DNA from: Alphaproteobacteria bacterium
GTDB taxonomy: Bacteria; Pseudomonadota; Alphaproteobacteria; UBA9219
DNA length: 64,000 nt
Direction: 5' to 3'
Assembly (NCBI GenBank): GCA_009779745.1
Contig: WRDR01000001.1
Span: 149,495-213,494, forward strand
Under the pieces are notes generated by a model. It was given only the letters and a program-made list of their open reading frames with translations, was not told the origin of the DNA and did no database searches. This document shows, one piece after another, positions 18,477 through 27,586 of the stretch. The position numbers and the translations under genes are program-made. The first letter of the stretch is position 1; each line of letters starts with the position of its first letter.

Positions 18477-19682
18477 ATGCCAAAGATAACCAAAAAGTTT
18501 GTTGATACTCTCAAGCCAAAAAGCGGTGATACCATTCATTGGGATTCTGATATATCGCGTTTTGGAGTTAGGGTAAGGGGAGAATCCATGTCCTATATCC
18601 TGCAATACAGAAATCACGAAGGCAGGACTAAACGGCTGACACTTGGAAAAACTACAGTGCTGACACCGGAACAAGCCCGCAAACTGGCACAAGATAAAAA
18701 CGCAGATATACAAAAGGGATTAGACCCCTCTTATGCAAAGCAAGAACAAAGAAAAGCTCTCAATATATCTGAACTTTGCGAACTGTATTTGGACGAGGGG
18801 ATTTCTCATAAACGACTGTCTACAATTCGCAATGATAAACTGCGTATCAGCAGGCATATAATCCCGCTTATAGGTTCTTGCTCTGTAAAATCTTTAGACA
18901 GAGCCACTATAGAAAAAATGATGTTGAATATTGTAAAAGGCAAAATCCCTGTCGAGGCTTCAAAACGCCCTCTTGGCGGCAATACTGCGGCTACAAGAAG
19001 CGTTACTTTACTAGGAGCTATATTAGAGTTTGCCAGAAGGAGGGGAATTATTACAATGAATCCTGCTCACGGAATCAAAAAACCAAAAGACAATAAGCGG
19101 GACGTGTTTTTGACTTTGGAAGAATTGGAAGTATTCGGGAAGGCATTAAAGCAAGCGGAAAAGCACGGAGAGGACAAATCGGCACTGAAAGCAATCCGCC
19201 TGCTTGCATTAACAGGCTGCAGAAAAACAGAAATACTTTCTTTGGAATGGTCATTTGTGGATTTGAAAGAGAAGTGCTTTCGCTTTGCAGATACTAAAAC
19301 AGGCAAACAAACACGACCATTCGGACAAGGGGCGTTAGATGTTTTACATGACTTGCAGCACAGCGGCAAATGGGTATTTCCTTCCGGCAAAACGGATAGT
19401 TATTTTATTAATTTGACGAAAGTGTTTCATAGAGTATTGGCAATCGCGCATACACTTTCGCCTGAAATCAAAGACAAACGAATATCCTTACACACATTAC
19501 GGCATACATTCGCAAGTACAGCCGCACAAATGGGTTATTCAGAATTGACGATAGCAGGCTTGCTTGGTCATAGATTAGGAGGAGTTACCAACCGCTATTC
19601 TCACCTGCCTGATAAATCACTGATAATGGCGGCTGATAGTATTTCTTCGGCTATCGCTGATGTTTTGGCAAGAAAGAAATAG
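18477..19682 (+). CDS. int: Tyrosine recombinase (P4-type integrase) of the island
   Basis: This site-specific recombinase integrates and excises the island at tRNA-Glu. The N-terminal DUF4102-like domain shows KKFVDTLKPKSGDTIHWDSD and GRTKRLTLGKTTVLTPEQAR. The catalytic domain carries the Arg in LTGCRKTEILSLEW, HTLRHTFASTAAQMGYSE and the Tyr in NRYSHLPDKS. The ATG at 18477 (401 residues) has AAAGGA nine bases upstream; the longer reading from 18387 crosses the TGCTTCCCA repeats and lacks homology. It is next to the left att repeat. All catalytic residues are present, so it appears functional. Confidence 0.93.
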   Translation: MPKITKKFVDTLKPKSGDTIHWDSDISRFGVRVRGESMSYILQYRNHEGRTKRLTLGKTTVLTPEQARKLAQDKNADIQKGLDPSYAKQEQRKALNISELCELYLDEGISHKRLSTIRNDKLRISRHIIPLIGSCSVKSLDRATIEKMMLNIVKGKIPVEASKRPLGGNTAATRSVTLLGAILEFARRRGIITMNPAHGIKKPKDNKRDVFLTLEELEVFGKALKQAEKHGEDKSALKAIRLLALTGCRKTEILSLEWSFVDLKEKCFRFADTKTGKQTRPFGQGALDVLHDLQHSGKWVFPSGKTDSYFINLTKVFHRVLAIAHTLSPEIKDKRISLHTLRHTFASTAAQMGYSELTIAGLLGHRLGGVTNRYSHLPDKSLIMAADSISSAIADVLARKK

Positions 19683-19790
19683 TCATAAGGGAGAGCGTGC
19701 GGAGTATGGTAAATAGCTTTTGAAATTACTGTCAGAAAACCGACAAAAAAAGAAAGAAATTTCAGGGAAATCAAAGCGTTACCCGCATTA

Positions 19791-19877
19791 AATCCAAAAA
19801 CCTGCAAAAATTATCAAGTTTTTGGATTGAAGTCCAAAAAACCTTGTAATTGGCAAACTTTTGGTATATAATATAAT
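19791..19877 (+). promoter_or_regulatory. Promoter with inverted repeats for the DUF4143 ATPase
   Basis: AATCCAAAAAC (19791-19801) and GTTTTTGGATT (19818-19828) form a perfect 11-bp inverted repeat, and a third TCCAAAAA follows near 19834. Downstream are TTGGCA (19850-19855) and TATAAT (19872-19877) spaced 16 bases apart, a good sigma-70-type promoter. The -10 box is only 16 bases from the ATG at 19894. The repeats look like an operator. Confidence 0.6.
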
Positions 19878-19893
19878 AAAACAGGAGCCTGCC

Positions 19894-21111
19894 ATGATAG
19901 AAAGACCCGAATATATAAAAAAACTGCTGACTTTTAAGGATAAAAAGATAGTAAAAATCATTACCGGCGTGCGGCGTTGCGGCAAGTCAACTATGTTCGA
20001 GCTTTATCAGGAAGAGCTTAAACAACAAGGTGTAAAACCCGGGCAAATCCAAAGCATAAACCTTGAAGACTTGGATAATGAGCCGCTTAAAGATTATCAC
20101 AGGCTTTATGAACAAATAACCAAAAATCTGATACCAAACGTTCAAAATTATGTGTTCTTAGACGAAGTACAAGTTGTTCCCGAGTTCGGACAGGTTGTGA
20201 ACAGCCTTTATTTAAAAAGCAATGTTGATATTTATCTCACTGGTTCTAATTCCAAAATCCAATCAAAGGATATTGCCAGCAAGATAGAGCGCGAATATGT
20301 TACTATTCCTATGTTTCCGCTGTCGTTTAAGGAATATCTGACTGCCCGTGATTCTGTAAGTTCAGGAAATCTGGACAGCTTATACGATGACTATTTGATG
20401 TACAGTTCATTTCCGCGGGCACTCAGTTTCAAAACCGCTGCTAACAGTTGGGACAAAGCGGCAGTCCGTCAGTACCTGTATGATTTATACGACAAGATAG
20501 TTCTTAAAGACATAGTGGAAAACAAAAACATATCGGACACAAGCCGTCTTGAATCAGTTATCAAGTTTATGGCGGATAATATAAGCAAGGAAACGTCTAT
20601 AAATAATATAGCAAACACAATGACTACGCACGGGCGGAAAATAGACAACAAAACAGTTGAAAGCTATATTGAAGCGTTTTGCGATAGTTTTGTTCTTTAT
20701 AAAGCAAACAGATATGATGTTAAAGGCAAAGAAATATTAAAAACGCTGAATAAGTATTACTTGGTTGACCTTGGTTTGCGCTATTTACTCTTGGGCGACA
20801 AGAAGACTGACAGCGGAAAAATGCTTGAAAATGTCGTATATTTAGAACTTCTGCGCCGCGGATACAATGTTTATATAGGCAAAGTTGACCGGAAAGAAGT
20901 TGACTTTGTTGCCGAAGGAGCGAATGGCACAGAATATTACCAGATATCTGATACTATACTGGACGAAGACACTTTTGCACGGGAGATTTCGTCATTAGAA
21001 GTAATAGACGACCATAATCCGAAGTTTATTTTGACTCGAGATTATGATACTTCGTCATATAAGGGCATAAGAATCCAAAATGTTTTGAAGTGGCTTGCAG
21101 GGCAGAAATAA
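19894..21111 (+). CDS. AAA ATPase with DUF4143 domain
   Basis: A 405-residue ATPase of the AAA_14/DUF4143 family, common in mobile and gut genomes and of unknown cellular role. Walker A is GVRRCGKST (about residues 24-32) and Walker B is YVFLDEVQVV. The C-terminal DUF4143 part carries LENVVYLELLRRGYNVYIG and RKEVDFVAEG, resembling a PD-(D/E)XK fold. The ATG at 19894 is chosen because of ACAGGAG upstream. It has its own promoter and lies between the functional integrase and a decayed integrase end. Confidence 0.85.
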   Translation: MIERPEYIKKLLTFKDKKIVKIITGVRRCGKSTMFELYQEELKQQGVKPGQIQSINLEDLDNEPLKDYHRLYEQITKNLIPNVQNYVFLDEVQVVPEFGQVVNSLYLKSNVDIYLTGSNSKIQSKDIASKIEREYVTIPMFPLSFKEYLTARDSVSSGNLDSLYDDYLMYSSFPRALSFKTAANSWDKAAVRQYLYDLYDKIVLKDIVENKNISDTSRLESVIKFMADNISKETSINNIANTMTTHGRKIDNKTVESYIEAFCDSFVLYKANRYDVKGKEILKTLNKYYLVDLGLRYLLLGDKKTDSGKMLENVVYLELLRRGYNVYIGKVDRKEVDFVAEGANGTEYYQISDTILDEDTFAREISSLEVIDDHNPKFILTRDYDTSSYKGIRIQNVLKWLAGQK

Positions 21112-21152
21112 AGCTTTCGGAATACAAAAACGAAAGCAGGACACCGCATGAA

Positions 21153-21203
21153 GCTGATAGTATTTCTTTGGCTATCGCCTATGCTTTGGTAGGAAGCAAA
21201 TAA
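21153..21203 (+). pseudogene. Scar of a second integrase 3' end
   Basis: This stretch encodes ADSISLAIAYALVGSK and a stop, closely matching the last residues of the island integrase (ADSISSAIADVLARKK). The DNA also aligns over about 48 bases with few changes. It is the surviving 3' tip of a second, related tyrosine recombinase. It implies an earlier or tandem insertion, with the DUF4143 gene lying between. Confidence 0.65.
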
Positions 21204-21330
21204 TCCTATTAACCATATATTTTCCTTTATTCCGTCTATAAGCAACCAATCTTTAACGAATCCTTAATTTTTCTTTTTACTTTCGGGATTTTGTGGTAAG
21301 AATATAGGAAATAGTTAAGGATATATTGAA

Positions 21331-22335
21331 ATGAAAGAACAGAAAAAATTACCGGAAGATTTAGGAAGCATAGACATAACATGGCAATCTGATGATTCGT
21401 CAATATTTAAAGTATTTTTATGTGGGTTTAAAGATAATGATTATGTTTCCAATGGCGAGTATATTGAAATAGGAACACCCGGCAATGAAAGCGAGTGCGT
21501 TGCTGGCGAAATAGTATGTTTTGATGATGAACCTTCCATATTCATACAAGATATAAAGTGGCTTCAAAAAACCGGAAAATATTCTGATTATGATATTGCC
21601 AAACACATTATAAAAACCGCATATATTACAGCACTAAAGAAAAACGATTTGTATGCACTAGCGCACGAAAAAGACTTTATTTCGCTTTATGATGTTAAGC
21701 CTTCAGGTCGTCCGGCAAAAGATCTTATGGTAAAAGCATTAAAACATAAATTTGAAAATAGCTTAAATGATGATCAAATAGAATGGCTTTTGCTAAGATA
21801 TGACCGCAATATGCCTCGTTCAGAAAAATATCTTATAGAACCGACTAATGAAAGCAAAGAGCATGATGTCAGGTCTAGGTATTTCGTATTAAAATCTGGA
21901 GTTGATAAAAATAAATCACGCAATTTTTTGAAAGATTCTGGTGATTTTGCAGGCTATGCAGATAATGGGATTTTTTGGGAAGATTTTCATATTTTAGATT
22001 CAATGCAATACGGTTGGAATGGACAAGGGCTTAAAGTTAAAGAAATAATACCGTTTTTTAAAGGAATACAAAAAGTTAAAAATTACGGCGAATTACTTGT
22101 TACAAAAAATGGAGACAAGTATATTGACGAAAAAGAACTTGAAGTTGATGAGTTTCCAGATGAAGAGATAATTAAAAACAGGATATTTTCATATATTCGC
22201 GATCCTATGCATAATCAGGGCTATACAAGCAAACAAATACAAACAGTTGTAGATTATGTTGCTGATAATGTGCTGCCGACAATACGCAAGGGACTTATTT
22301 ATGCAGCAGATTGCTTGAATCAGCAAAAATTATAA
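21331..22335 (+). CDS. Island protein of unknown function (334 aa)
   Basis: I do not recognise this family. The 334-residue product is soluble, charged and lacks a signal peptide or membrane segments. A segment with GRPAKDLMVKALKHKFENSL resembles a short helix-turn-helix-like or linker region, and the C-terminal half is rich in Lys/Asp/Glu. AAGGATATATTGAA precedes the ATG. It stands 219 bases after the ATPase and 77 before the next reading frame, so it may have its own promoter. Base composition is AT-rich, as in the rest of the island. Confidence 0.6.
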   Translation: MKEQKKLPEDLGSIDITWQSDDSSIFKVFLCGFKDNDYVSNGEYIEIGTPGNESECVAGEIVCFDDEPSIFIQDIKWLQKTGKYSDYDIAKHIIKTAYITALKKNDLYALAHEKDFISLYDVKPSGRPAKDLMVKALKHKFENSLNDDQIEWLLLRYDRNMPRSEKYLIEPTNESKEHDVRSRYFVLKSGVDKNKSRNFLKDSGDFAGYADNGIFWEDFHILDSMQYGWNGQGLKVKEIIPFFKGIQKVKNYGELLVTKNGDKYIDEKELEVDEFPDEEIIKNRIFSYIRDPMHNQGYTSKQIQTVVDYVADNVLPTIRKGLIYAADCLNQQKL

Positions 22336-22412
22336 GAATTACATAAATAGTTTAATAAAATATTAACCGCTCCTGTGCTATAATTGAGTTTATAGGTTGG
22401 TTCAAATTTTAT

Positions 22413-23595
22413 TTGAATTTTTATAAAACCAGTATAGCAGAGGCATATATGGTTAGTGTTCCACATTCTTTGAATGAAAAAGAGATGTGGGCTCTTTTTG
22501 TCAAATATTGTGAAAATTTATCCGATCATGAACGCAAAAAATTATATCAGGCGTTAGGGGTGAGAGTGAGTGATAAAGATGATCATATAGATACAAGCTC
22601 TCTACAAGACCGTGCTTTATGCGGGCGATGTTCAAATGCTGATGACAATGCAGAAACGTTTGGACAATTTATCGGAAGAGACTTTCGATGCCATATACAA
22701 ATTGGCTCTTAGTTCAAGAAGCGGTTATCATTATTCAAATCATTCTATGGCAAAATGGATTTCGTATTTAGAAAATGCTTTAATGATTGATAATACGGAA
22801 CTAGGCAAAGAATTAGCTACAAGAATAGCACACGAAGATAAATCTATAGCAGATATTTCAAAAATTTGGCTTCAAAAAGAAGATATAACAAACAAAAGAC
22901 TAAACAATTATGCAGAATCTTGCAATATTGAAGAAAATGCAGAAATCATATCTTCTATGCTTACAGCAATACAAAAGCCCCGCCGTTTGCAATGCTGGGA
23001 ACACGCCTCAAAACTGTTTGTGCAGGCAAGAAAGAGAAAGGAAGGAAAACTTATCTCGATACTTTATAATGCAAGACCTGAAAGCGTAGCATTAAGAATA
23101 GAAACAAATGAAGCTTTCGGTATCAGCCAAACAGATCCTGAATTTAAAAATGTGGATATTTATGTTTTGGACGGAACACAAAACACTAATGAAACTTTTT
23201 CTCATGTTAACGGCTATGAAACAGAAAAACTTTTAGAAGCCGGAGAGCGGGATCTTCAAAAAACAGTCGTTATTTTGAACTTTTTATTACAAGGAATGTA
23301 TAAAAAATATTCTAATAATCTTAATAACAATCCGAAAACAATCACTGATTATGCTATTGCCAGAAATCCTGCACTGAATATGTCTCATGCAAGAGATGTT
23401 TTTGAAGGATTCTTCAAATCTGCAACAGAAATTAACAGTGAAAACAAGGTATTTGAACAAATTGCATATATAGCAAACACACACAAACATTTTGATTCTC
23501 ACATCAAAACAAAATATCCTGAAGCTTATGTCTTTATAAAAAGACCAATGGACTTTTTCAGAGGACAAATCTTGGAAGTGCCTAGATATCAGTAG
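22413..23595 (+). pseudogene. Helical protein of unknown function, split by a frameshift
   Basis: Two frames overlap by about 100 bases. The first, 22413-22712, starts plausibly at MVSVPHSLNEKEMWALFVKY. The second, open from 22591 and running to 23595, continues as VLYAGDVQMLMTMQKRLDNL and onward. The second frame has only a GTG at 22612 without a ribosome-binding site, and the first loses its helical character in the overlap. A single ancestral gene of about 380 codons with one frameshift near 22600-22615 explains this best. A sequencing error or two overlapping genes remain possible. No known domain is recognised. Confidence 0.5.
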
Positions 23596-23762
23596 GAAGC
23601 GTTACGATAGGGATACATACCTTCGTTTTTCACTTGTTCACATTATTTTACAGCCCAACACCTCTCTTAGATAATATCCCTTTGTTTTTTCTTCCGTTAT
23701 AGTACTGGAGAGGAAGGATGCTCAACTCTTCTCAACAGCACCTAATGGATTACCAAACTTCA
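23596..23762. other. Intergenic stretch between convergent genes
   Basis: I see no gene, terminator with T-run or repeat here. Confidence 0.3.
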
Positions 23763-24737
23763 CTACCTCACCATAAATGATGCTGTTGTTCCAATTTTAC
23801 TTTTTGCTTCATCTAATTCTTCTTTAGACAAATGCTTTTCGGCTCTTGCACTAATTTCGCTTACGGTTTCTAGTGCTTTGCTGTCAATTATTTGTTTTAG
23901 TGCGTTACTATCAATTATTTGCTTTAATATTGTGTCATCAAGATTTATTAGAGCATCTATTATTGCAGTTGTTTCTTCATCTTTTTTCAATTGACGCTCT
24001 TGGAATTTTTTTAAAAAATCTTTGCCGCGACCAAGTCTTTCCATGTACGAACGCTCTTCTGTTTTGGCGGTTTCTATTTTTGTTTTAAGTGTTGTACCGT
24101 CAATGTTTATTAGTGCATCTTCTTCTCCTGCTAATATAGCGACTGCTATAACTGATGTTGATAACCAATAAGCAGCCTTATACTCCTTCTCTTCAAATGC
24201 TTCTTTAGCATTTGGAACAGCAGTTCTTATGAAATCTTTTATCCTTCTCTCTCTCACTATTTTTTCGATTTCTGCTCTAGTCAAATTTTTAATATATCGA
24301 TTATCAATTATTTCTGTATTAGTAACAATACCTTTGTCAACATATATTATAACATCCTCTTCAAAAATAGATTCAAAACCCATGTGTACATAGTGAATCC
24401 GTTTACCTCTGACAATTCTTAATGAACCAGAAAACCAATCTGCGAATAACAGCTCTTTTTCAGATAATTTGAAATATCCTTCAATGTCGGTAAGATATAA
24501 GTGGTTGTCTTTTATTTCCCATGTTCCGCGGTATCCCCTCCAATTAGAAGTGTCTCTAAAAGCATCAGATGTATGTGTACTTATTCTTGGATGAGATTCT
24601 GGTATTTTAAGAGTAGAGAACAGCAATTCTTCCTTTCCTTCATAAATAATTGTCTCAGGAGTCTGAGCCGTAGCCGAAGCAACTGACGGAATTAATAGGA
24701 TATAAATTACAAACATAAGTAAGCTGATAAAACGCAT
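23763..24737 (-). CDS. Secreted protein of unknown function with coiled coil
   Basis: The 324-residue product starts with a clear signal peptide, MRFISLLMFVIYILLIPSVA followed by SATA, so it is exported. The ATG at 24737 is fixed by AAAGGAAT upstream; an earlier in-frame ATG at 24782 would bury the signal. The mature part has a beta-rich N-terminal half (YEGKEELLFSTLKIPESH, TSNWRGYRGTWEI-like) and a helical C-terminal half with two copies of an IIDSxALxxI-like segment near residue 275. No family is recognised. It is one of four secreted proteins grouped here. Confidence 0.65.
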   Translation of the reverse strand: MRFISLLMFVIYILLIPSVASATAQTPETIIYEGKEELLFSTLKIPESHPRISTHTSDAFRDTSNWRGYRGTWEIKDNHLYLTDIEGYFKLSEKELLFADWFSGSLRIVRGKRIHYVHMGFESIFEEDVIIYVDKGIVTNTEIIDNRYIKNLTRAEIEKIVRERRIKDFIRTAVPNAKEAFEEKEYKAAYWLSTSVIAVAILAGEEDALINIDGTTLKTKIETAKTEERSYMERLGRGKDFLKKFQERQLKKDEETTAIIDALINLDDTILKQIIDSNALKQIIDSKALETVSEISARAEKHLSKEELDEAKSKIGTTASFMVR

Positions 24738-24805
24738 AATGATTCCTTTCTTCTTAACTATAAAGCTAGGGAACTGTAGCAAACAATAATATCGTATGAA
24801 AGATT

Positions 24806-25393
24806 TTATTTAGATGTGAAATCTTGCCTGCTTCTTTCGCAAGTTTCACGGAATAATTTAAGCGTATCAGTTCGCACTCTGGCACTCCCGCTCTTCCCGC
24901 ACATGTTAACTTGAATTCTAGATGCTGTTTCATTCTTTGCAGAAGATCTTGCCAACGCTTTATCAATACACTTGTCAACAGCTTGATAATAATAGTTCAA
25001 TCCCGCTTCAATTAAATATTCCATGTTATAGCAATTAAGATTGCTGTACAAATACGATTTAACTCGTTCTTGGACTTCGCGGTCTTCATGAATAATTCTA
25101 ACATGCGTAGGTTTTCTAAAATACGAAACTGCATAGCCATTTGCATAAATACAATCTGCGCGTTCATTTAAGGTATTATGCGTAAAACAATCTAATAAGT
25201 CATCATGGTTTACATAGATTGAAGGCAATAAATAACTATTGTGCAACCAATTTCCAGTATATGCTTTTGAGATTTCTTCTATGACCTCATCTCTTTTAAC
25301 ATAAAGTTCAGGACTATACTTTTGTGCATTAGCATTTAATGGCATAAGCGAAAAAATTGCCGCAACAACCAATGCGTGTATTAAATTTTTCAT
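24806..25393 (-). CDS. Secreted six-cysteine protein of unknown function
   Basis: A 195-residue product with signal peptide MKNLIHALVVAAIFSLMPLN ending ANA-Q. The mature protein has six cysteines spread along its length, an even number consistent with disulfides in the periplasm or outside the cell. GGAGCTATT before the ATG supports the start. It is transcribed in the same direction as the preceding secreted gene and divergently from two others. I recognise no family. Confidence 0.65.
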   Translation of the reverse strand: MKNLIHALVVAAIFSLMPLNANAQKYSPELYVKRDEVIEEISKAYTGNWLHNSYLLPSIYVNHDDLLDCFTHNTLNERADCIYANGYAVSYFRKPTHVRIIHEDREVQERVKSYLYSNLNCYNMEYLIEAGLNYYYQAVDKCIDKALARSSAKNETASRIQVNMCGKSGSARVRTDTLKLFRETCERSRQDFTSK

Positions 25394-25550
25394 AATAGCT
25401 CCAAGTTTGTTTTTATGCCTCTAACCTATCCAATCTATATTGTAAAATCAAGGCGTTTTGATTTTGACATTTCCGTTTAAAATAGTTGATATAGTATAAG
25501 GAATATATTATATTCGAAGAAGTTATTTCATCTTTCTATGGAGAATAATC

Positions 25551-26210
25551 ATGCGTTTTTACATCTCGATTTTTATGATTTGCTGCTTTCTTATATTGAT
25601 GCCTTCTTATTCGTCAGCATCAATAATAAACGAGCCTTTGACACAGGAAGAACAGGCTGCTGTTGAGAAATTAGATGCTGTTGGTGCAAAAAAATTAACG
25701 GCAGCTGAACGAAAAGCTGCGCGCGCCGGACTTGAAAAAGTTGTAAAAAACGAAGAAAGACGTTTGGTTCAGGCTAATTTTGAAGAAAAACGAAAACAAA
25801 GAGCATTTGAAGAATTAAACAAATTAAAGGATGTGGATTTTGCTAACACTCCTTTAGACAAACGACAACAGGAAGAATTTGAGGAGGCTTTAAAGGAATT
25901 TCAATACATGAAAAAACAGTCACCTGCACTCAAAGCTCCTATAATTGAGGGTATGCAAAATGTGCTGCAAATAAAGGAAACAGAAGCCAAGCAAATACAA
26001 GATGCTGATTTACCGTCTGATTTGAAAAATTTAATTAGTGAATACTATATTCTAGACATTAAATTGAGTAAGGCTCTAATTAAGGAATTGCAAGATCCTG
26101 ATTCTGCAAGCGGTCTTTCTTCAGAAACGCAAGTTCTATTGAATGACCAATTGAAGAAAGAGATAATTGGCGTTTACGCAAGCAGTATAATAAAAGGATC
26201 TGAGTTCTAA
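25551..26210 (+). CDS. Secreted charged helical protein of unknown function
   Basis: A 219-residue product with signal peptide MRFYISIFMICCFLILMPSY ending SSA-S. The mature chain is almost wholly alpha-helical and highly charged (for example EERRLVQANFEEKRKQRAFE). GGAG seven bases upstream supports the ATG. Its signal peptide closely resembles those of the genes starting at 26240 and 24737, suggesting duplicated gene starts. The function is unknown. Confidence 0.65.
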   Translation: MRFYISIFMICCFLILMPSYSSASIINEPLTQEEQAAVEKLDAVGAKKLTAAERKAARAGLEKVVKNEERRLVQANFEEKRKQRAFEELNKLKDVDFANTPLDKRQQEEFEEALKEFQYMKKQSPALKAPIIEGMQNVLQIKETEAKQIQDADLPSDLKNLISEYYILDIKLSKALIKELQDPDSASGLSSETQVLLNDQLKKEIIGVYASSIIKGSEF

Positions 26211-26239
26211 GATTTTGCAAAATTTAAAGGAACGACATT

Positions 26240-26977
26240 ATGCGTTTTCTAATCACAATTTTTATGATTTGCTGTTTTTATGTATTGCTTCCAACTCATG
26301 CAATAGCTTACACAACTTACGGAAAAACTATAGTACACGATCCAAACAGCAATGATCCGCATGAAAGAAATATGGCAAAACAGATTCAATCTTTGGATGA
26401 CAAAGCTATCGAACGCGGAGATACTTTTGCAATGGCAAGCGTTGCAAAAAGATGCCTGACACAAAATGATTTTCAGTGCGCATTCAAATTGTCTTCACTT
26501 GCTTTGTCCGGAAGCGTTTGGTGGGGCATGGTTGGCGATACAAGTCCGGTATTTGCTATTCACGATGCGGCTCGCGATAAAATGACGGAAGCCGAAGTGC
26601 GTCAAGCGGAACAGAGCATAAAAGATCATGTTGCGGCAAAGCTGCAGAAAATTCCAGAAGAGGATTTGGACAAGTTAAAAAAAGAGATAAGTAATATTGA
26701 GCTTACGCGTGAACAAATGAAAGAAAAGGCAGAATTCGGAAGTACACCTGCTATGGGTTTGCTTAGTGCAGATTGCTTAAAAACCAAAGATTATGCTTGT
26801 GCTTTTAAATGGAGTACGCTTTCCCTTGCCGGAAGATATATGTGGGTAACGCAACAAGCAACAGATATGCTTTCATATCGCGATACTGCAAGAAGACATT
26901 TAAGTTCCGAACAGCAAGCCGAACTTATGCAAGAAGTAAAGATGCATTTGAAATTGATTGGGACGCTTGGTAAATAA
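26240..26977 (+). CDS. Secreted protein with two Sel1/TPR-like repeats
   Basis: A 245-residue product with signal peptide MRFLITIFMICCFYVLLPTH ending AIA-Y. Two halves align. GDTFAMASVAKRCLTQNDFQ near residue 60 matches GSTPAMGLLSADCLKTKDYA near residue 168, and each is followed by CAFK(L/W)S(S/T)L(A/S)L(S/A)G and a helix of similar length. The pattern A(M)xxLAxxCLxxxDYxxAFKW is reminiscent of Sel1-like helical repeats used for protein binding. AAAGGA precedes the ATG. It lies 29 bases after the previous secreted gene, likely co-transcribed. Confidence 0.68.
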   Translation: MRFLITIFMICCFYVLLPTHAIAYTTYGKTIVHDPNSNDPHERNMAKQIQSLDDKAIERGDTFAMASVAKRCLTQNDFQCAFKLSSLALSGSVWWGMVGDTSPVFAIHDAARDKMTEAEVRQAEQSIKDHVAAKLQKIPEEDLDKLKKEISNIELTREQMKEKAEFGSTPAMGLLSADCLKTKDYACAFKWSTLSLAGRYMWVTQQATDMLSYRDTARRHLSSEQQAELMQEVKMHLKLIGTLGK

Positions 26978-27038
26978 CTTAAAAACCCGTGCTTGTTTTC
27001 TAATTTTGCAAAATGGTTATGTGTCTGAATAGTAGAAA

Positions 27039-27098
27039 TTACTTCTTTTCGTGCCAATGTTGAGAGTCTGTCATTTGATACCCTCCGACTGTTTCAAA
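27039..27098 (-). pseudogene. Scar of a Fic-protein C-terminus
   Basis: On the minus strand this encodes ETVGGYQMTDSQHWHEKK and a stop. A nearly identical tail (GYQMTSTEHWHEQQ, stop) lies immediately past the Fic gene at 59374-59412, in the next frame. The two differ mostly by conservative changes, so this is the residual 3' end of a Fic-like gene whose body has been lost. Confidence 0.55.
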
Positions 27099-27101
27099 CA
27101 C

Positions 27102-27548
27102 TTAGTGTTTTTCTAAGTAAACAAACGTCAATCCGTCCGCGACTTTTTGTTCCCTAAACCTCACATATCCAAGGCGTTCATATAGTTGAATGTTCCTTAC
27201 GCTTTTATCGCTTGTAAACAATTCATACCTTGCGACTGCACATTCGCGTTCAATCGCGGACATCAATTTTGTTCCGATACCCTGCCTCTGTCTTTCGGGA
27301 AGCACAATCAGTTTCCCGATGTAAGCGGTATTGTTATCTATGCAAGCCCGAACAGACCCGATAATATCTCCTGCGTCTACGGCTTTCAAAAAAATCCCTT
27401 TTTCATATTCTTGATTTATTTCCTCAATGGTTTGCTTCAATGGAGGTATTGAGAAGTCATTAAGGAGTACGGCTTCACTCTGATAAGCCAAGTATTGAAG
27501 ATTTAGTATTTTTTCTAAATCAACACTTTCTGCTTTCGTAACTATCAT
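27102..27548 (-). CDS. GNAT-family N-acetyltransferase
   Basis: A 148-residue acetyl-CoA-dependent acetyltransferase. The acetyl-CoA pyrophosphate-binding motif is LPERQRQGIGTKLMSAIE near residue 83, and the C-terminal YERLGYVRFREQKVADGLTF is also typical. The substrate is not identifiable. It lies 38 bases downstream of the XRE regulator on the same strand and may be cargo of the island. An AAACACTTAGTGTTT hairpin at its 3' end may help termination. Confidence 0.82.
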   Translation of the reverse strand: MIVTKAESVDLEKILNLQYLAYQSEAVLLNDFSIPPLKQTIEEINQEYEKGIFLKAVDAGDIIGSVRACIDNNTAYIGKLIVLPERQRQGIGTKLMSAIERECAVARYELFTSDKSVRNIQLYERLGYVRFREQKVADGLTFVYLEKH

Positions 27549-27586
27549 GGTAATCTCCTATTCATAGGATTTTCCTTGTGATGCTG

